Assembly: GCA_030592985.1 (NCBI GenBank)
Contig: JAUVIB010000108.1
Coordinates: 1 to 8,875 of the forward strand
Reading direction: 5' to 3'
From: Calditrichaceae bacterium
GTDB lineage: Bacteria; Calditrichota; Calditrichia; Calditrichales; Calditrichaceae
Length of the DNA stretch: 8,875 nucleotides
The translations under genes were made by a program, and so were the position numbers. The number at the start of each line of letters is the position of its first letter. The stretch's first letter is position 1. Shown here in pieces: positions 1 through 6,916 of this stretch. The notes beneath the pieces were generated by a model. That model had not been told where the DNA came from. It made no database searches and worked only from the letters and a program-made list of their open reading frames with translations.

Positions 1-300
1 CTTCTGGAAATTTCTCCAGATACAAAATAAATAGTAGAATACAAGTGCTCAAATATTTTCATTCAAACAGAAATAATTCTGAGAAATTTAATTTAACAAA
101 ACTACTCTAATATCTCTTCTACTTCTTTCTTTAACCATTTTCATATGATAAATCCCACTTTGCAGAGATAACCTTTTTCCTAAGATGAGAATAAATCCAG
201 TGATTATTGAGTTATCATAGCTAAATAAAAGGGGCTGTTTTATCTGATTTGCCTAATTGCTCTAAATTTAATAAATTAAATGCTTTATTTGAGTAAATTT
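1..300. other. Intergenic stretch without an intact gene
   Basis: No convincing complete gene lies here. A perfect 6-bp inverted repeat (TCTGGA/TCCAGA, 3-20) sits at the left edge but lacks a T-tract. It may belong to the end of an upstream gene outside the window. The plus-strand frame from base 1 stops at 28-30, so a C-terminal tail of an upstream gene cannot be excluded. On the minus strand, 211-134 and 137-102 read as two short protein-like pieces in adjacent frames (see findings). I found no clear promoter for the gene starting at 301, although one must lie here or further upstream. Confidence 0.5.
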
Positions 301-2901
301 ATGAAAAACAAAGCGATAGAAAATATATTAGAAACCAAGATACTGCCATTTGTTAATAAACCAGGTCGTTATATTGGCAATGAAATAAATATCATCAATA
401 AAAACGAAAAAGATGTTTCCGTAAGAGTAGCATTAGCTTTCCCCGATGTTTATGAACTTGCCATGTCTTTTATGGGGTTTAAAATTCTTTATAATATTCT
501 TAATAAAGAAGATGATATTTGGGCTGAGCGTGTATATACCCCTTGGAAAGATATGCAGCAGAGGATGCGCATGGAAAACATCCCTCTGTATAGTCTTGAA
601 TCATTTACTCCGTTAGATCAATTTGACATCATCGGTTTTACTTTGCAGTATGAGCTGACCTTTACTAATATTTTATCCATGCTTGATTTAAGCGGGATTC
701 CCCTGTTGCAGAAGGATAGAGCAGAGGATGATCCTTTGATTATTGGTGGGGGACCAAGCGCCAGTAATCCGGAACCTATTGCAGATTTCTTTGATGCCAT
801 TTTTATTGGCGACGGGGAAGAGGGGTTCGTTGAAATTTGCAGGATAGTTAAATCATGCAAAGAAACAGGATTAAACCGATCTGATATTTTGCGGGAATTA
901 TCAAAAGTACACAGTATATATATTCCATCATTATATGAAGCGAGATATGACGATTCCGGACAATATAGAGGATTAGAGCCTGTTAATCAGGATGTGCCTA
1001 AAGAAATTTTAAGCAGAATAATCCCTGAATTAAAACCTGAATTTTATGAAGATTTACCAATTGTTCCTCTTATCGAGGTGACTCATGACCGTTTATCCCT
1101 TGAGGTTATGCGAGGATGCACGGAAGGGTGTCGTTTTTGCAATGCCGGTATGATTTACCGGCCCACAAGAGAGCGGGATCCACAGGATATCATTCAGCAA
1201 TCGGTAAAAGCTCTTGAAAACAGCGGCTATGACGAAGTATCGTTCCTATCACTTTCTATCTCGGATTATTCTCAGCTGCCGAAATTAATGAGGAAAGAGA
1301 AAGAGGCTTTGCAGGGAAAGAATATTAATGTTTCGTTTCCCTCCATGCGTCTTGATAGCTTTACTGAGGAAATTGCTTCTTTTGCAGCAGATGTTCGGAA
1401 ATCGGGTTTTACTTTTGCTCCGGAAGCAGGAAGTGATCGTTTGAGGAAGGTCATTAATAAAGATATCAGTGATGAAGATCTCTATAATTCGGTTAAAATT
1501 GTTTTGGATAACGGTTGGAAAGTAATGAAATTCTATTTTATGATCGGTTTGCCCACTGAAACGAAAGAGGATGTAGAGGCTATTGCCGATTTGGTTGATA
1601 AGGTTGTAAAAATCAGCAAAGGAAAGGGACGAATTAGATTTAATGTATCGGTATCTCCTTTTTCACCGAAACCTCATACTCCGTTTCAGTGGGAAAGACA
1701 GAACACAAGGGAAGAATTCCTCGAGAAAATAAGCATACTCAGGAACAGATTTTCCCGGATGAAACAGGTTAAATTTACCTGGCGTAATCCCGATATATCT
1801 TTAATAGAATTTGTTTTGGGACGTGGAGACCGCCGTTTATCTAAGGTTATAGTTGGAGTGTGGCGTGACGGCGGAGGTTTTGACGGCTGGACAGAATATT
1901 TTAATATGGATTTATGGAAAAAGTACTTTTCTGAAGAAAAGTTGACCTTGGGAATGTATTCAAAAGAAATGTCTGTGGATTTGCCTCTTCCCTGGGATCA
2001 TATTAATAAAGGCGTATCACAGAATTTTCTCTTAAAAGAACGTGAAAATGCTTATAAACAGAAAACCTTAAAGGATTGCAAAAAAGGTTTTTGTTTTTCT
2101 TGCGGAATTCAGCAAGAAGGCTTTAAAGAGTTTGTGCAGTGTTATAATTTGAATTTGAAGAAAAAAGAGGAGATTGATAAACCTGTAAAATTAAGCGAAA
2201 ATATAATAGAGGATGATGTTCAAGTACTCCCTGAGGAAGTCCTTCGTTTTCGGGTACACTACAAAAAAACAGGATACAGTAAATTTTTATCTCATCTTGA
2301 CCTAATTCGTATTTTTGAACGAGCTGCCCGCCGGGCGAACGTACCGTTGATTTATACAAAAGGTTTTAACCCCCATCCTAAAATGTCATTTGGACCGTCT
2401 CTTTCGCTGGGTGTAACAAGTGAAGCAGAATACTTAGATATGGATATTGAAGCATCCTTTAAAGGTGATGTGGTTTTTGCTTTTAACTCGTTTCTACCAT
2501 CAGGATTAGTGCTGCTTTACGCTATACAGATTTTTGACAAAATAAAAACGCTAAATCAAATTATCAATGAGGCGGAATATGAAGTTGATTTGGGTGGAAA
2601 TATTTTAGACGAAAATTTATTAGAGAATGTGTTATCCGCCAAAGAGATATTAACAAAACGGCGTGTTAAAGGTCAAGAAAAAATTATTGATATTAGACCT
2701 TATATTGATGCAATTGATAAAGAAGGGGATTGCCTGAAAATTCGCACCCAAACGTTGGATAATCGTACGGTTAGAATAGTGGAAATATTGGGTCTGTTAT
2801 TCAACGATACCATCAAGCAGCACTACTTTCAGATACACCGGAAAGCGCAATTAGTAAGGAACGTCGATTCAGTGATGACTCCCCGGGAGATGGTGCATTA
2901 G
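301..2901 (+). CDS. Radical SAM protein, TIGR03960 family, with C-terminal DUF2344 (TIGR03936) domain
   Basis: This is an 866-residue radical SAM protein of unknown substrate. The N-terminal third resembles a B12-binding-like Rossmann region (GFTLQYELTFTNIL, then IIGGGPSASNPEP and GDGEEG). The iron-sulfur motif is CX3CX2C at C273, C277 and C280 (RGCTEGCRFCNAG), and the SAM-barrel segment includes FAPEAGSDRLR. A later cysteine cluster, CKKGFCFSCG, is typical of this family. The C-terminal domain starts near residue 646 (RFRVHYKKTGYSKFLSHLD, then GFNPHPKMSFGPSLSLGV) and matches DUF2344, which in many bacteria is either fused to or adjacent to this radical SAM protein. The ATG at 301 is preferred over the one at 280: it gives the family-like start MKNKAIENILETK, whereas 280 adds seven atypical residues. 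Neither start has a strong Shine-Dalgarno. In many genomes this family sits just before rng and rplU, as here, which hints at a ribosome or RNA-linked role. That role is unproven. Confidence 0.9.
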   Translation: MKNKAIENILETKILPFVNKPGRYIGNEINIINKNEKDVSVRVALAFPDVYELAMSFMGFKILYNILNKEDDIWAERVYTPWKDMQQRMRMENIPLYSLESFTPLDQFDIIGFTLQYELTFTNILSMLDLSGIPLLQKDRAEDDPLIIGGGPSASNPEPIADFFDAIFIGDGEEGFVEICRIVKSCKETGLNRSDILRELSKVHSIYIPSLYEARYDDSGQYRGLEPVNQDVPKEILSRIIPELKPEFYEDLPIVPLIEVTHDRLSLEVMRGCTEGCRFCNAGMIYRPTRERDPQDIIQQSVKALENSGYDEVSFLSLSISDYSQLPKLMRKEKEALQGKNINVSFPSMRLDSFTEEIASFAADVRKSGFTFAPEAGSDRLRKVINKDISDEDLYNSVKIVLDNGWKVMKFYFMIGLPTETKEDVEAIADLVDKVVKISKGKGRIRFNVSVSPFSPKPHTPFQWERQNTREEFLEKISILRNRFSRMKQVKFTWRNPDISLIEFVLGRGDRRLSKVIVGVWRDGGGFDGWTEYFNMDLWKKYFSEEKLTLGMYSKEMSVDLPLPWDHINKGVSQNFLLKERENAYKQKTLKDCKKGFCFSCGIQQEGFKEFVQCYNLNLKKKEEIDKPVKLSENIIEDDVQVLPEEVLRFRVHYKKTGYSKFLSHLDLIRIFERAARRANVPLIYTKGFNPHPKMSFGPSLSLGVTSEAEYLDMDIEASFKGDVVFAFNSFLPSGLVLLYAIQIFDKIKTLNQIINEAEYEVDLGGNILDENLLENVLSAKEILTKRRVKGQEKIIDIRPYIDAIDKEGDCLKIRTQTLDNRTVRIVEILGLLFNDTIKQHYFQIHRKAQLVRNVDSVMTPREMVH

Positions 2902-2921
2902 ATTTATGATTATTACATTTC

Positions 2922-2961
2922 ACTTTATTGAATAGTTTACAGGTGTTATTTTCGATAAAGT
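2922..2961 (+). promoter_or_regulatory. Inverted repeat in the leader of the ribonuclease gene
   Basis: ACTTTATTGAA (2922-2932) and TTCGATAAAGT (2951-2961) pair over all 11 positions with one G-U, leaving an 18-base loop. The repeat ends 35 bases before the RNase G start. No T-tract follows, so it does not look like a terminator. It could be an operator or an RNA hairpin in the 5' untranslated region. E. coli rne is autoregulated through hairpins in its own leader, so an analogous role is conceivable but only inferred. Confidence 0.4.
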
Positions 2962-2996
2962 AAGATGATTAGAAATTTTATAGAAAAGGAAAAATA

Positions 2997-4508
2997 ATGA
3001 AGAAAGAAATTGTAATTAATGCAACCAACGAGGAGACTCGTATCGCAATTGTTGAGGATTCCAAGCTGGTTGAGTTGTTTGTTGAACGTCCTGATTATGA
3101 GAGAATGGTCGGCGACATATATAAGGGGAAAGTGAGCCGTGTTTTACCGGGAATGCAAGCTGCTTTTATCAGTATTGGACATGAGCAGAATGCGTTTTTG
3201 CATTTCTCAGATATATCCTCTTCGTATCAAGATTATTTTATCGATTATGAAGAAACTAAAGGAAATCGTAGCAACCGGAAAAAATTCATTGTTGAAAAAA
3301 ATTTAAAAAAAGGGCAGGATATATTAGTTCAAATTATAAAGGAACCGATTAGTACAAAAGGCTGCCGTGTAACAGCCGAAGTTTCATTACCCGGAAGATT
3401 TGTAGTGTTAATCCCCAATAACCGTCAGATTGGTATATCACGTAAAATAGCAAATCAATCAGAGCGTCGACGTTTAAAAGAGATTGCTCAGAAAATTCTT
3501 CCAAAGAATTTCGGATTAATTATTCGTACTGTTGCTGAAAGTAAGAGTGATAAAGAGATAAAAAAAGATTTGAATAAATTGCTTACAACCTGGCAGAAAC
3601 TTGAAAAAAAGGTTAAAGGTGAAGAGAGTCCGGTATTGATTTATAAAGATATGACCATGGCTTCGAGCATTATTCGGGATCTTTTTACGGCAGATATTGA
3701 TACGGTGGTGGTCGATTCACGTAAATTAATGCGTGAAATACAACAGTATGTAAAATATGTGGCTCCACAGTTGGTGCATAAGGTACAATATTATAAAGAT
3801 AAAGAACCGATTTTTGACTATTACAATATTGAAAAAGAAATTGAAAAATTAACGGGAAACAGGGCATGGTTGAAAAATGGCGGATATATAATAATACAAC
3901 AGACTGAAGCGCTTGTCTCTATAGATGTTAATAGCGGGAAGTTTATTGGTAAGGAAGACCATGAAAGTAATTCTGTGAAAATTAACATTGAAGCAGCGAG
4001 AGAAATAGCACGGCAGGCGAGATTAAGAGATTTAGGCGGTTTGATTGTTATTGATTTTATTGACATGCTGGAAGAGAAGAATAAGAAAAAAGTTTATATG
4101 GAGCTAAAAAAAGAGTTTGGCAAAGACCGCTCAATAACGAAAATAGAAAATATAAGCCGTTTTGGTTTGATTGAAATGACAAGGCAAAGGGTGCGGCCGA
4201 GTGTAATTCATACTATTAATGATACTTGCCCTATTTGTGAGGGGACCGGTTTGGTTCCTACATTAAATACAGTTGTGTCTGATATTGAACGGTGGATACA
4301 GCGTTATCGGGCAAAGCGTATGGATCGTCGAATCACAATTCATACAACACCGGAAGTCTATTCATACTTTAAAAAGGGGCGCTATAACCGTGTATTGAAA
4401 TTGATGTGGAAATATTGGATTAAGATAAAAGTTGTAAGAGATGAAAAGCTCCCTATCAGCACATTTGAAGTATATGACCGTAAGGATGATAAATTAATAA
4501 AATTATAG
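2997..4508 (+). CDS. rng: Ribonuclease G/E family endoribonuclease
   Basis: This single-strand-specific endoribonuclease acts in rRNA maturation and mRNA decay. At 503 residues it is close to E. coli RNase G (about 489) and lacks the long C-terminal degradosome scaffold of RNase E. It opens with MKKEIVINATNEETRIAI. An S1-type RNA-binding segment follows from about residue 39 (GDIYKGKVSRVLPGMQAAF). Catalytic metal-binding aspartates are seen at D310 (VSIDVNSG) and D353 (VIDFIDM), 43 residues apart, the same spacing as D303/D346 in E. coli RNase E. The zinc-link cysteines are C411 and C414 (CPICEGTG), again with the RNase E spacing of 101 residues from the first Asp. All key residues are intact. 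The start ATG has AAGGA six bases upstream. It follows the radical SAM gene by 95 bases, a gap holding an 11-bp inverted repeat, and precedes rplU, which has its own promoter. Confidence 0.95.
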   Translation: MKKEIVINATNEETRIAIVEDSKLVELFVERPDYERMVGDIYKGKVSRVLPGMQAAFISIGHEQNAFLHFSDISSSYQDYFIDYEETKGNRSNRKKFIVEKNLKKGQDILVQIIKEPISTKGCRVTAEVSLPGRFVVLIPNNRQIGISRKIANQSERRRLKEIAQKILPKNFGLIIRTVAESKSDKEIKKDLNKLLTTWQKLEKKVKGEESPVLIYKDMTMASSIIRDLFTADIDTVVVDSRKLMREIQQYVKYVAPQLVHKVQYYKDKEPIFDYYNIEKEIEKLTGNRAWLKNGGYIIIQQTEALVSIDVNSGKFIGKEDHESNSVKINIEAAREIARQARLRDLGGLIVIDFIDMLEEKNKKKVYMELKKEFGKDRSITKIENISRFGLIEMTRQRVRPSVIHTINDTCPICEGTGLVPTLNTVVSDIERWIQRYRAKRMDRRITIHTTPEVYSYFKKGRYNRVLKLMWKYWIKIKVVRDEKLPISTFEVYDRKDDKLIKL

Positions 4509-4516
4509 AGAATAAT

Positions 4517-4545
4517 TTGACAAAATATAAAACAATACCTAAATT
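4517..4545 (+). promoter_or_regulatory. Sigma-70-type promoter for rplU-rpmA
   Basis: A perfect -35 hexamer TTGACA (4517-4522) is followed by an optimal 17-base spacer and a -10 of TAAATT (4540-4545, 4 of 6 matches to TATAAT). It lies just after the rng stop and 42 bases before the rplU start, so the ribosomal protein pair can be transcribed independently of rng. The call rests on consensus matching only. Confidence 0.6.
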
Positions 4546-4587
4546 AAAGGCTCGTTTAAAAATAAAATATTAAAGTGGAGAAACCGG

Positions 4588-5046
4588 ATGTACGCGATTG
4601 TTGATATAGCAGGAAAACAGGTTCGTGTTCAGGAGAAACAAATACTAAAAGTACCTTTACTTGGTGTAGAAAGTGGCGGAAAGGTAGAGTTTGAGAATGT
4701 ATTTTTTTTCAATGATGGTGAAAAGAAAGTTGATTTCGGGCAGCCGTTTGTAAAAAATATTAAAGTTGCTGCAACCGTCCTTGAACATGGAAAAGATAAG
4801 AAAATTATTGTTTTTAAGAAAAAACGCAGAAAAGGGTATCAGGTTAAAAATGGCCATCGTCAGAATTATACTGTGATACAAATAGATACAATTGGCGCTG
4901 TTAGAATAGCTGCCGCTCCGAAAGCAGAGAAGAAAAAAGAAACTGCTCCTAAAAAGGTTGTGAAGAAAAAAGAGGCTGCTCCTAAAAAAACTGAGAAGAA
5001 AAAGGCAGCCGCTCCTAAGAAAAAAGTTGAGAAAAAGGAGGCTTAA
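4588..5046 (+). CDS. rplU: 50S ribosomal protein L21 with Lys/Ala/Pro repeat tail
   Basis: L21 is a 23S rRNA-binding protein of the large ribosomal subunit. The first ~105 residues are a standard L21: MYAIVDIAGKQVRVQEKQ at the start and FKKKRRKGYQVKNGHRQ near the end, the highly conserved RNA-binding loop. From residue 110 the protein carries a 43-residue extension made of one 10-residue and three 11-residue units (APKAEKKKET, APKKVVKKKEA, APKKTEKKKAA, APKKKVEKKEA). The total of 152 aa compares with about 103 for E. coli L21. The start has GGAG seven bases upstream. The gene is followed by rpmA with a two-base gap, and the rpmA ribosome binding site lies inside the last rplU codons. No prp-type protease gene separates the two, unlike in Firmicutes. 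Confidence 0.97.
   Translation: MYAIVDIAGKQVRVQEKQILKVPLLGVESGGKVEFENVFFFNDGEKKVDFGQPFVKNIKVAATVLEHGKDKKIIVFKKKRRKGYQVKNGHRQNYTVIQIDTIGAVRIAAAPKAEKKKETAPKKVVKKKEAAPKKTEKKKAAAPKKKVEKKEA
4915..5043 (+). repeat. In-frame 33-bp tandem repeats encoding the L21 tail
   Basis: Three consecutive 33-base units (4945-4977, 4978-5010, 5011-5043) follow a 30-base partial unit (4915-4944). Each starts with GCTCCT or GCTCCG (Ala-Pro) and continues with lysine codons. Units differ by several substitutions while keeping the frame, so the repeat is old or under selection at protein level. The composition is like the basic tails of histone H1-like proteins. Confidence 0.85.
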
Positions 5047-5048
5047 TT

Positions 5049-5306
5049 ATGGCTCATAAGAAAGGTGTTGGTAGTTCCAGAAATGGCCGCGAGAGCGCTG
5101 CCCAAAGATTGGGCGTTAAAGTTTTTGCCGGTGAGAGAATTACAGCCGGTTCAATTATCATTCGTCAGCGTGGAACCAAAATTCATCCCGGCAATAATGT
5201 CGGTCTTGGTAGTGACGATACAATTTTTGCAAAAATTGACGGTTATGTGAAGTTTGAAAGAAAAGACAGAGCACGTAAACAAGTTAGTGTATATGGTGAA
5301 AAATAG
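5049..5306 (+). CDS. rpmA: 50S ribosomal protein L27
   Basis: L27 is an 85-residue large-subunit protein whose N-terminal tail reaches the peptidyl-transferase centre. The sequence is canonical: MAHKKGVGSSRNGRES at the start, then LGVKVFAGERITAGSIIIRQRGTKIHPG and the VKFERKDRARKQVSVY end. It starts directly at MAHKKG, without the N-terminal extension that Prp protease removes in Firmicutes. That fits the absence of a prp gene here. GGAGG lies seven bases before the ATG, inside the end of rplU, so translation is probably coupled. A strong terminator follows 32 bases after the stop. Confidence 0.98.
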   Translation: MAHKKGVGSSRNGRESAAQRLGVKVFAGERITAGSIIIRQRGTKIHPGNNVGLGSDDTIFAKIDGYVKFERKDRARKQVSVYGEK

Positions 5307-5338
5307 ATTGTTTAAATAATTCCACATTAGATATTGAT

Positions 5339-5366
5339 AAAAAAAGGCGCTTAGGCGTCTTTTTTT
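5339..5366. terminator. Bidirectional intrinsic terminator after rpmA
   Basis: Seven A, GGCGC, a TTAG loop, GCGTC and seven T form a 12-bp stem with one G-U and a four-base loop. The T run follows the hairpin on the plus strand, and the A run gives an equivalent T run on the minus strand. It can therefore end rplU-rpmA transcription and also any minus-strand transcript arriving from the araC side. Confidence 0.9.
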
Positions 5367-5438
5367 ATGTTCAATTAATAGAAATTCCGCACTCCAAATA
5401 TATTGTATTTGATATAGACCAACATAGATAGCAATATT

Positions 5439-5666
5439 CTACAATATACCGGTTATCTTAATGATACAACTGTGAAAAACATTTTTTCCCACAATTAACA
5501 CTAAATTATTCGTTACCTGTATATCATTTAAAACCATCGGTATATGGTAAATTAATTTCCATCTTATACCATTAAAATGAAAAACTTTACCGTGCCATGT
5601 AATTGCAAAAACATAATTTATTTCGGTTCGAACATTAATAAAACTACAAATAAAATCATTAATCAA
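5439..5666 (-). pseudogene. Possible relic of a repeat (beta-propeller-like) protein
   Basis: The stretch from 5370 to 5727 has no intact gene. Within it, a 75-codon minus-strand frame reads protein-like text: NYVFAITWHGKVFHFNGIRW and, later, LVLIVGKN. This resembles one blade of secreted repeat proteins with a 'G-x-hydrophobic-x-HF/YNG-x-x-W' pattern. The frame starts only at a TTG with no Shine-Dalgarno, has an in-frame stop just upstream (5676-5678), and ends at a TAG (5439-5441) after which readable sequence continues for a while. It looks like a decayed fragment with no start or signal peptide. The family assignment is by eye and weak, and chance is possible. Confidence 0.3.
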
Positions 5667-5727
5667 GAGACAAAATCAGAGGAATTTTCAACACTTTAGC
5701 AAAGTCTTACTCTTGAATGATATTTCT

Positions 5728-6039
5728 TTATAGAAACGTTTCACGCAATTCGGCGGGGGTCATATTATATTTTCTTTTAATAGCTTCTCTAAATGTTCTA
5801 CTGTTGGAATAACCGCTTGCTTTACAGATATCAATTAATTTCATATTATTACCGCTGATTAAAGAAATTACAAATTCCAATCTTTTATTTTCAATGTACT
5901 TGTGTGGAGATAAACCGATATTAAGTTCAAACTTCTCATAAATATAAGAATAAGAACAATTTGTCATGTCCAAGAGTTTGTTGACATTAAAATCAGGATC
6001 CTTGAAATTCTGCTCAATAACATTCAGTAGTTCATTCAT
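5728..6039 (-). CDS. AraC-family DNA-binding domain protein (HTH only)
   Basis: This 103-residue predicted transcription factor consists of little more than the AraC/XylS DNA-binding domain, as in MarA and SoxS. The first helix-turn-helix spans about residues 19-38 (VNKLLDMTNCSYSYIYEKF). The linker GLSPHKYIENKRLEFVISLI follows, then the second helix-turn-helix at about 67-90 (KLIDICKASGYSNSRTFREA), and the family-typical end YNMTPAELRETF. No ligand-binding or receiver domain is present, so activity may be set by expression level or by a partner protein. The ATG at 6039 has GGAGG seven bases upstream. The gene is separated from the receiver/radical SAM operon by a strong hairpin terminator and about 220 non-coding bases, so it is probably its own unit. 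Being co-directional and adjacent, it might regulate that operon, but nothing in the sequence proves this. Confidence 0.88.
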   Translation of the reverse strand: MNELLNVIEQNFKDPDFNVNKLLDMTNCSYSYIYEKFELNIGLSPHKYIENKRLEFVISLISGNNMKLIDICKASGYSNSRTFREAIKRKYNMTPAELRETFL

Positions 6040-6261
6040 TTAATTTCCTCCAAACAAACGTATTGATTATGGAGTTAAGTAATATTTTCCTGGTAAATCA
6101 TTTTACATGCATCAAAAGACATCTATTAAATTGGATCGATGGAATATTATAGTGGAGTTTTGTGCTCTGGTTTTTATATCTCTTAATATCAATGAGAAAT
6201 CGTTTAACTTTGTGATTTAGAAATACTTACTTTAACGCATTTCCACTTATGTATAAAATTT

Positions 6262-6304
6262 GGTTTTCTCCCCCATCCTGATAACATGGAAGGGAGAGAA
6301 AACC
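6262..6304 (-). terminator. Hairpin terminator of the radical SAM/receiver operon
   Basis: On the minus strand, GGTTTTCTCTCCCTTCC (6304-6288) pairs with GGATGGGGGAGAAAACC (6278-6262) at 16 of 17 positions, including one G-U, around a nine-base loop. It begins eight bases after the stop of the distal receiver gene and is followed by AAATTTTATA, a short U-rich tail. The stem is strong and the T-tract moderate. Confidence 0.75.
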
Positions 6305-6312
6305 TTTGTAAG

Positions 6313-6687
6313 TTAAACGGCAATAGCCATCTCTTTTCCATACTGCGATGTCAGTACCTCTGACAGTTTATTAAGTGTAAAAGGTTTTTCCAAAAAGGAT
6401 ATTTCTTCAATTTTGGCAGCTCTTTGTGCCGCTAACCCTTCCGGAAAAGCAGAGGTGAAAATATAATTTGTTTCTTCAGCATCTTTCGCTTGCTCATAGA
6501 GTTCTATGGAATTACCATCGGATAATTGTACATCCGTGATTATTGTGTCATAAGCATTGGCAGCCATAAGATATTGCGCTTCGCAGACGGTTTTTGCCGC
6601 AGAAGTAAAATAGCCCCGCCTGTTAAAATATAACTTTAAGGCTTTACGAATAGATTTTTCTTTATCTAATATTAAAACTGTTTTCAT
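6313..6687 (-). CDS. Stand-alone response-regulator receiver protein, distal copy
   Basis: This 124-residue protein is a CheY-like receiver domain with no output domain. The predicted phospho-acceptor is D52 (IITDVQL). The switch residue is S79 (FTSAFPE) and the conserved lysine is K101 (FLEKPF), with the usual 22-residue spacing between them. The acidic pocket near the N-terminus reads LDKEKSIRKAL, so D8 is kept but the neighbouring position, usually Asp and a direct Mg ligand in CheY, is K9. Phosphorylation may therefore be weak or differently controlled. AAGGA lies about ten bases upstream of the ATG. It starts 20 bases after the small peptide gene and is the last gene before the terminator. 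It aligns without gaps to the other receiver in this operon, with about 51 of 124 identical residues by hand count, and both end in IAV. Confidence 0.88.
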   Translation of the reverse strand: MKTVLILDKEKSIRKALKLYFNRRGYFTSAAKTVCEAQYLMAANAYDTIITDVQLSDGNSIELYEQAKDAEETNYIFTSAFPEGLAAQRAAKIEEISFLEKPFTLNKLSEVLTSQYGKEMAIAV

Positions 6688-6707
6688 TAATTGATTCCTT
6701 TATATTA

Positions 6708-6827
6708 TTAATCAATTGTTCTTATTACAATATTTCTGGCAAAAGTGATAGAGGGTCCCATAAAACTAAATACAATAAAGCCGATAACTGAGAATTTTTT
6801 TAGGGTTTTTTTCATTTTCTTTAACAT
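6708..6827 (-). CDS. Small exported peptide (39 aa), putative
   Basis: A 39-codon ORF too short for usual cutoffs. It starts at ATG 6827 with an ideal AAGGAG seven bases upstream and ends with tandem TAA stops. The layout is a classic Sec signal: a lysine-rich n-region (MLKKMKKTLKKFS), a hydrophobic core (VIGFIVFSFMGPSI), and a small-residue exit ending in TFA, followed by RNIVIRTID. Cleavage after TFA would release a nine-residue peptide. If it is not cleaved, it would be a one-helix membrane peptide. It lies between two paralogous receiver genes, 20 bases before the distal one, in the same operon as a radical SAM enzyme. I do not recognise a family. It could be a signalling peptide, a precursor, a membrane regulator, or a truncated remnant of a larger secreted protein. 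Confidence 0.6.
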   Translation of the reverse strand: MLKKMKKTLKKFSVIGFIVFSFMGPSITFARNIVIRTID

Positions 6828-6891
6828 GGTATTTCTCCTTAAATTGGATAAAAAAAGTTTTTTAAAATTTATATGATTATTAAAATTAATT

Positions 6892-6915
6892 ACCGGAATT
6901 TAGATTAAACCCGGT
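6892..6915 (-). promoter_or_regulatory. Hairpin between the two small ORFs
   Basis: On the minus strand, ACCGG-G-TTTA pairs with TAAA-T-CCGGT around a three-base loop, with one G-U and one bulged base, giving about ten pairs. It begins one base after the stop of the 8-codon ORF and lies 65 bases before the 39-aa peptide start. The downstream sequence is AT-rich but without a clean T-tract, so partial termination, attenuation or mRNA processing are all possible. Confidence 0.4.
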
Positions 6916-6916
6916 A

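Noticed and set aside
1..30. Possible C-terminal tail of an upstream plus-strand gene (LLEISPDTK, stop)
   Set aside because: Only nine codons are visible and another frame is open longer. It cannot be told from chance without sequence to the left.
280..300. Upstream ATG adding seven residues to the first gene
   Set aside because: It has no Shine-Dalgarno, and the added MLYLSKF is not like family N-termini. The ATG at 301 gives the expected start.
6146..6151. TATAAT on the minus strand, a possible -10 for araC
   Set aside because: No acceptable -35 lies 16-18 bases upstream and there is no extended -10 TG. In AT-rich DNA a single hexamer is too weak to call.
6107..6220. 37-codon plus-strand ORF in the gap upstream of araC
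   Set aside because: There is no ribosome binding site before its ATG. It runs opposite to the local genes and shows no signal peptide or recognisable motif. It overlaps the likely araC promoter region.
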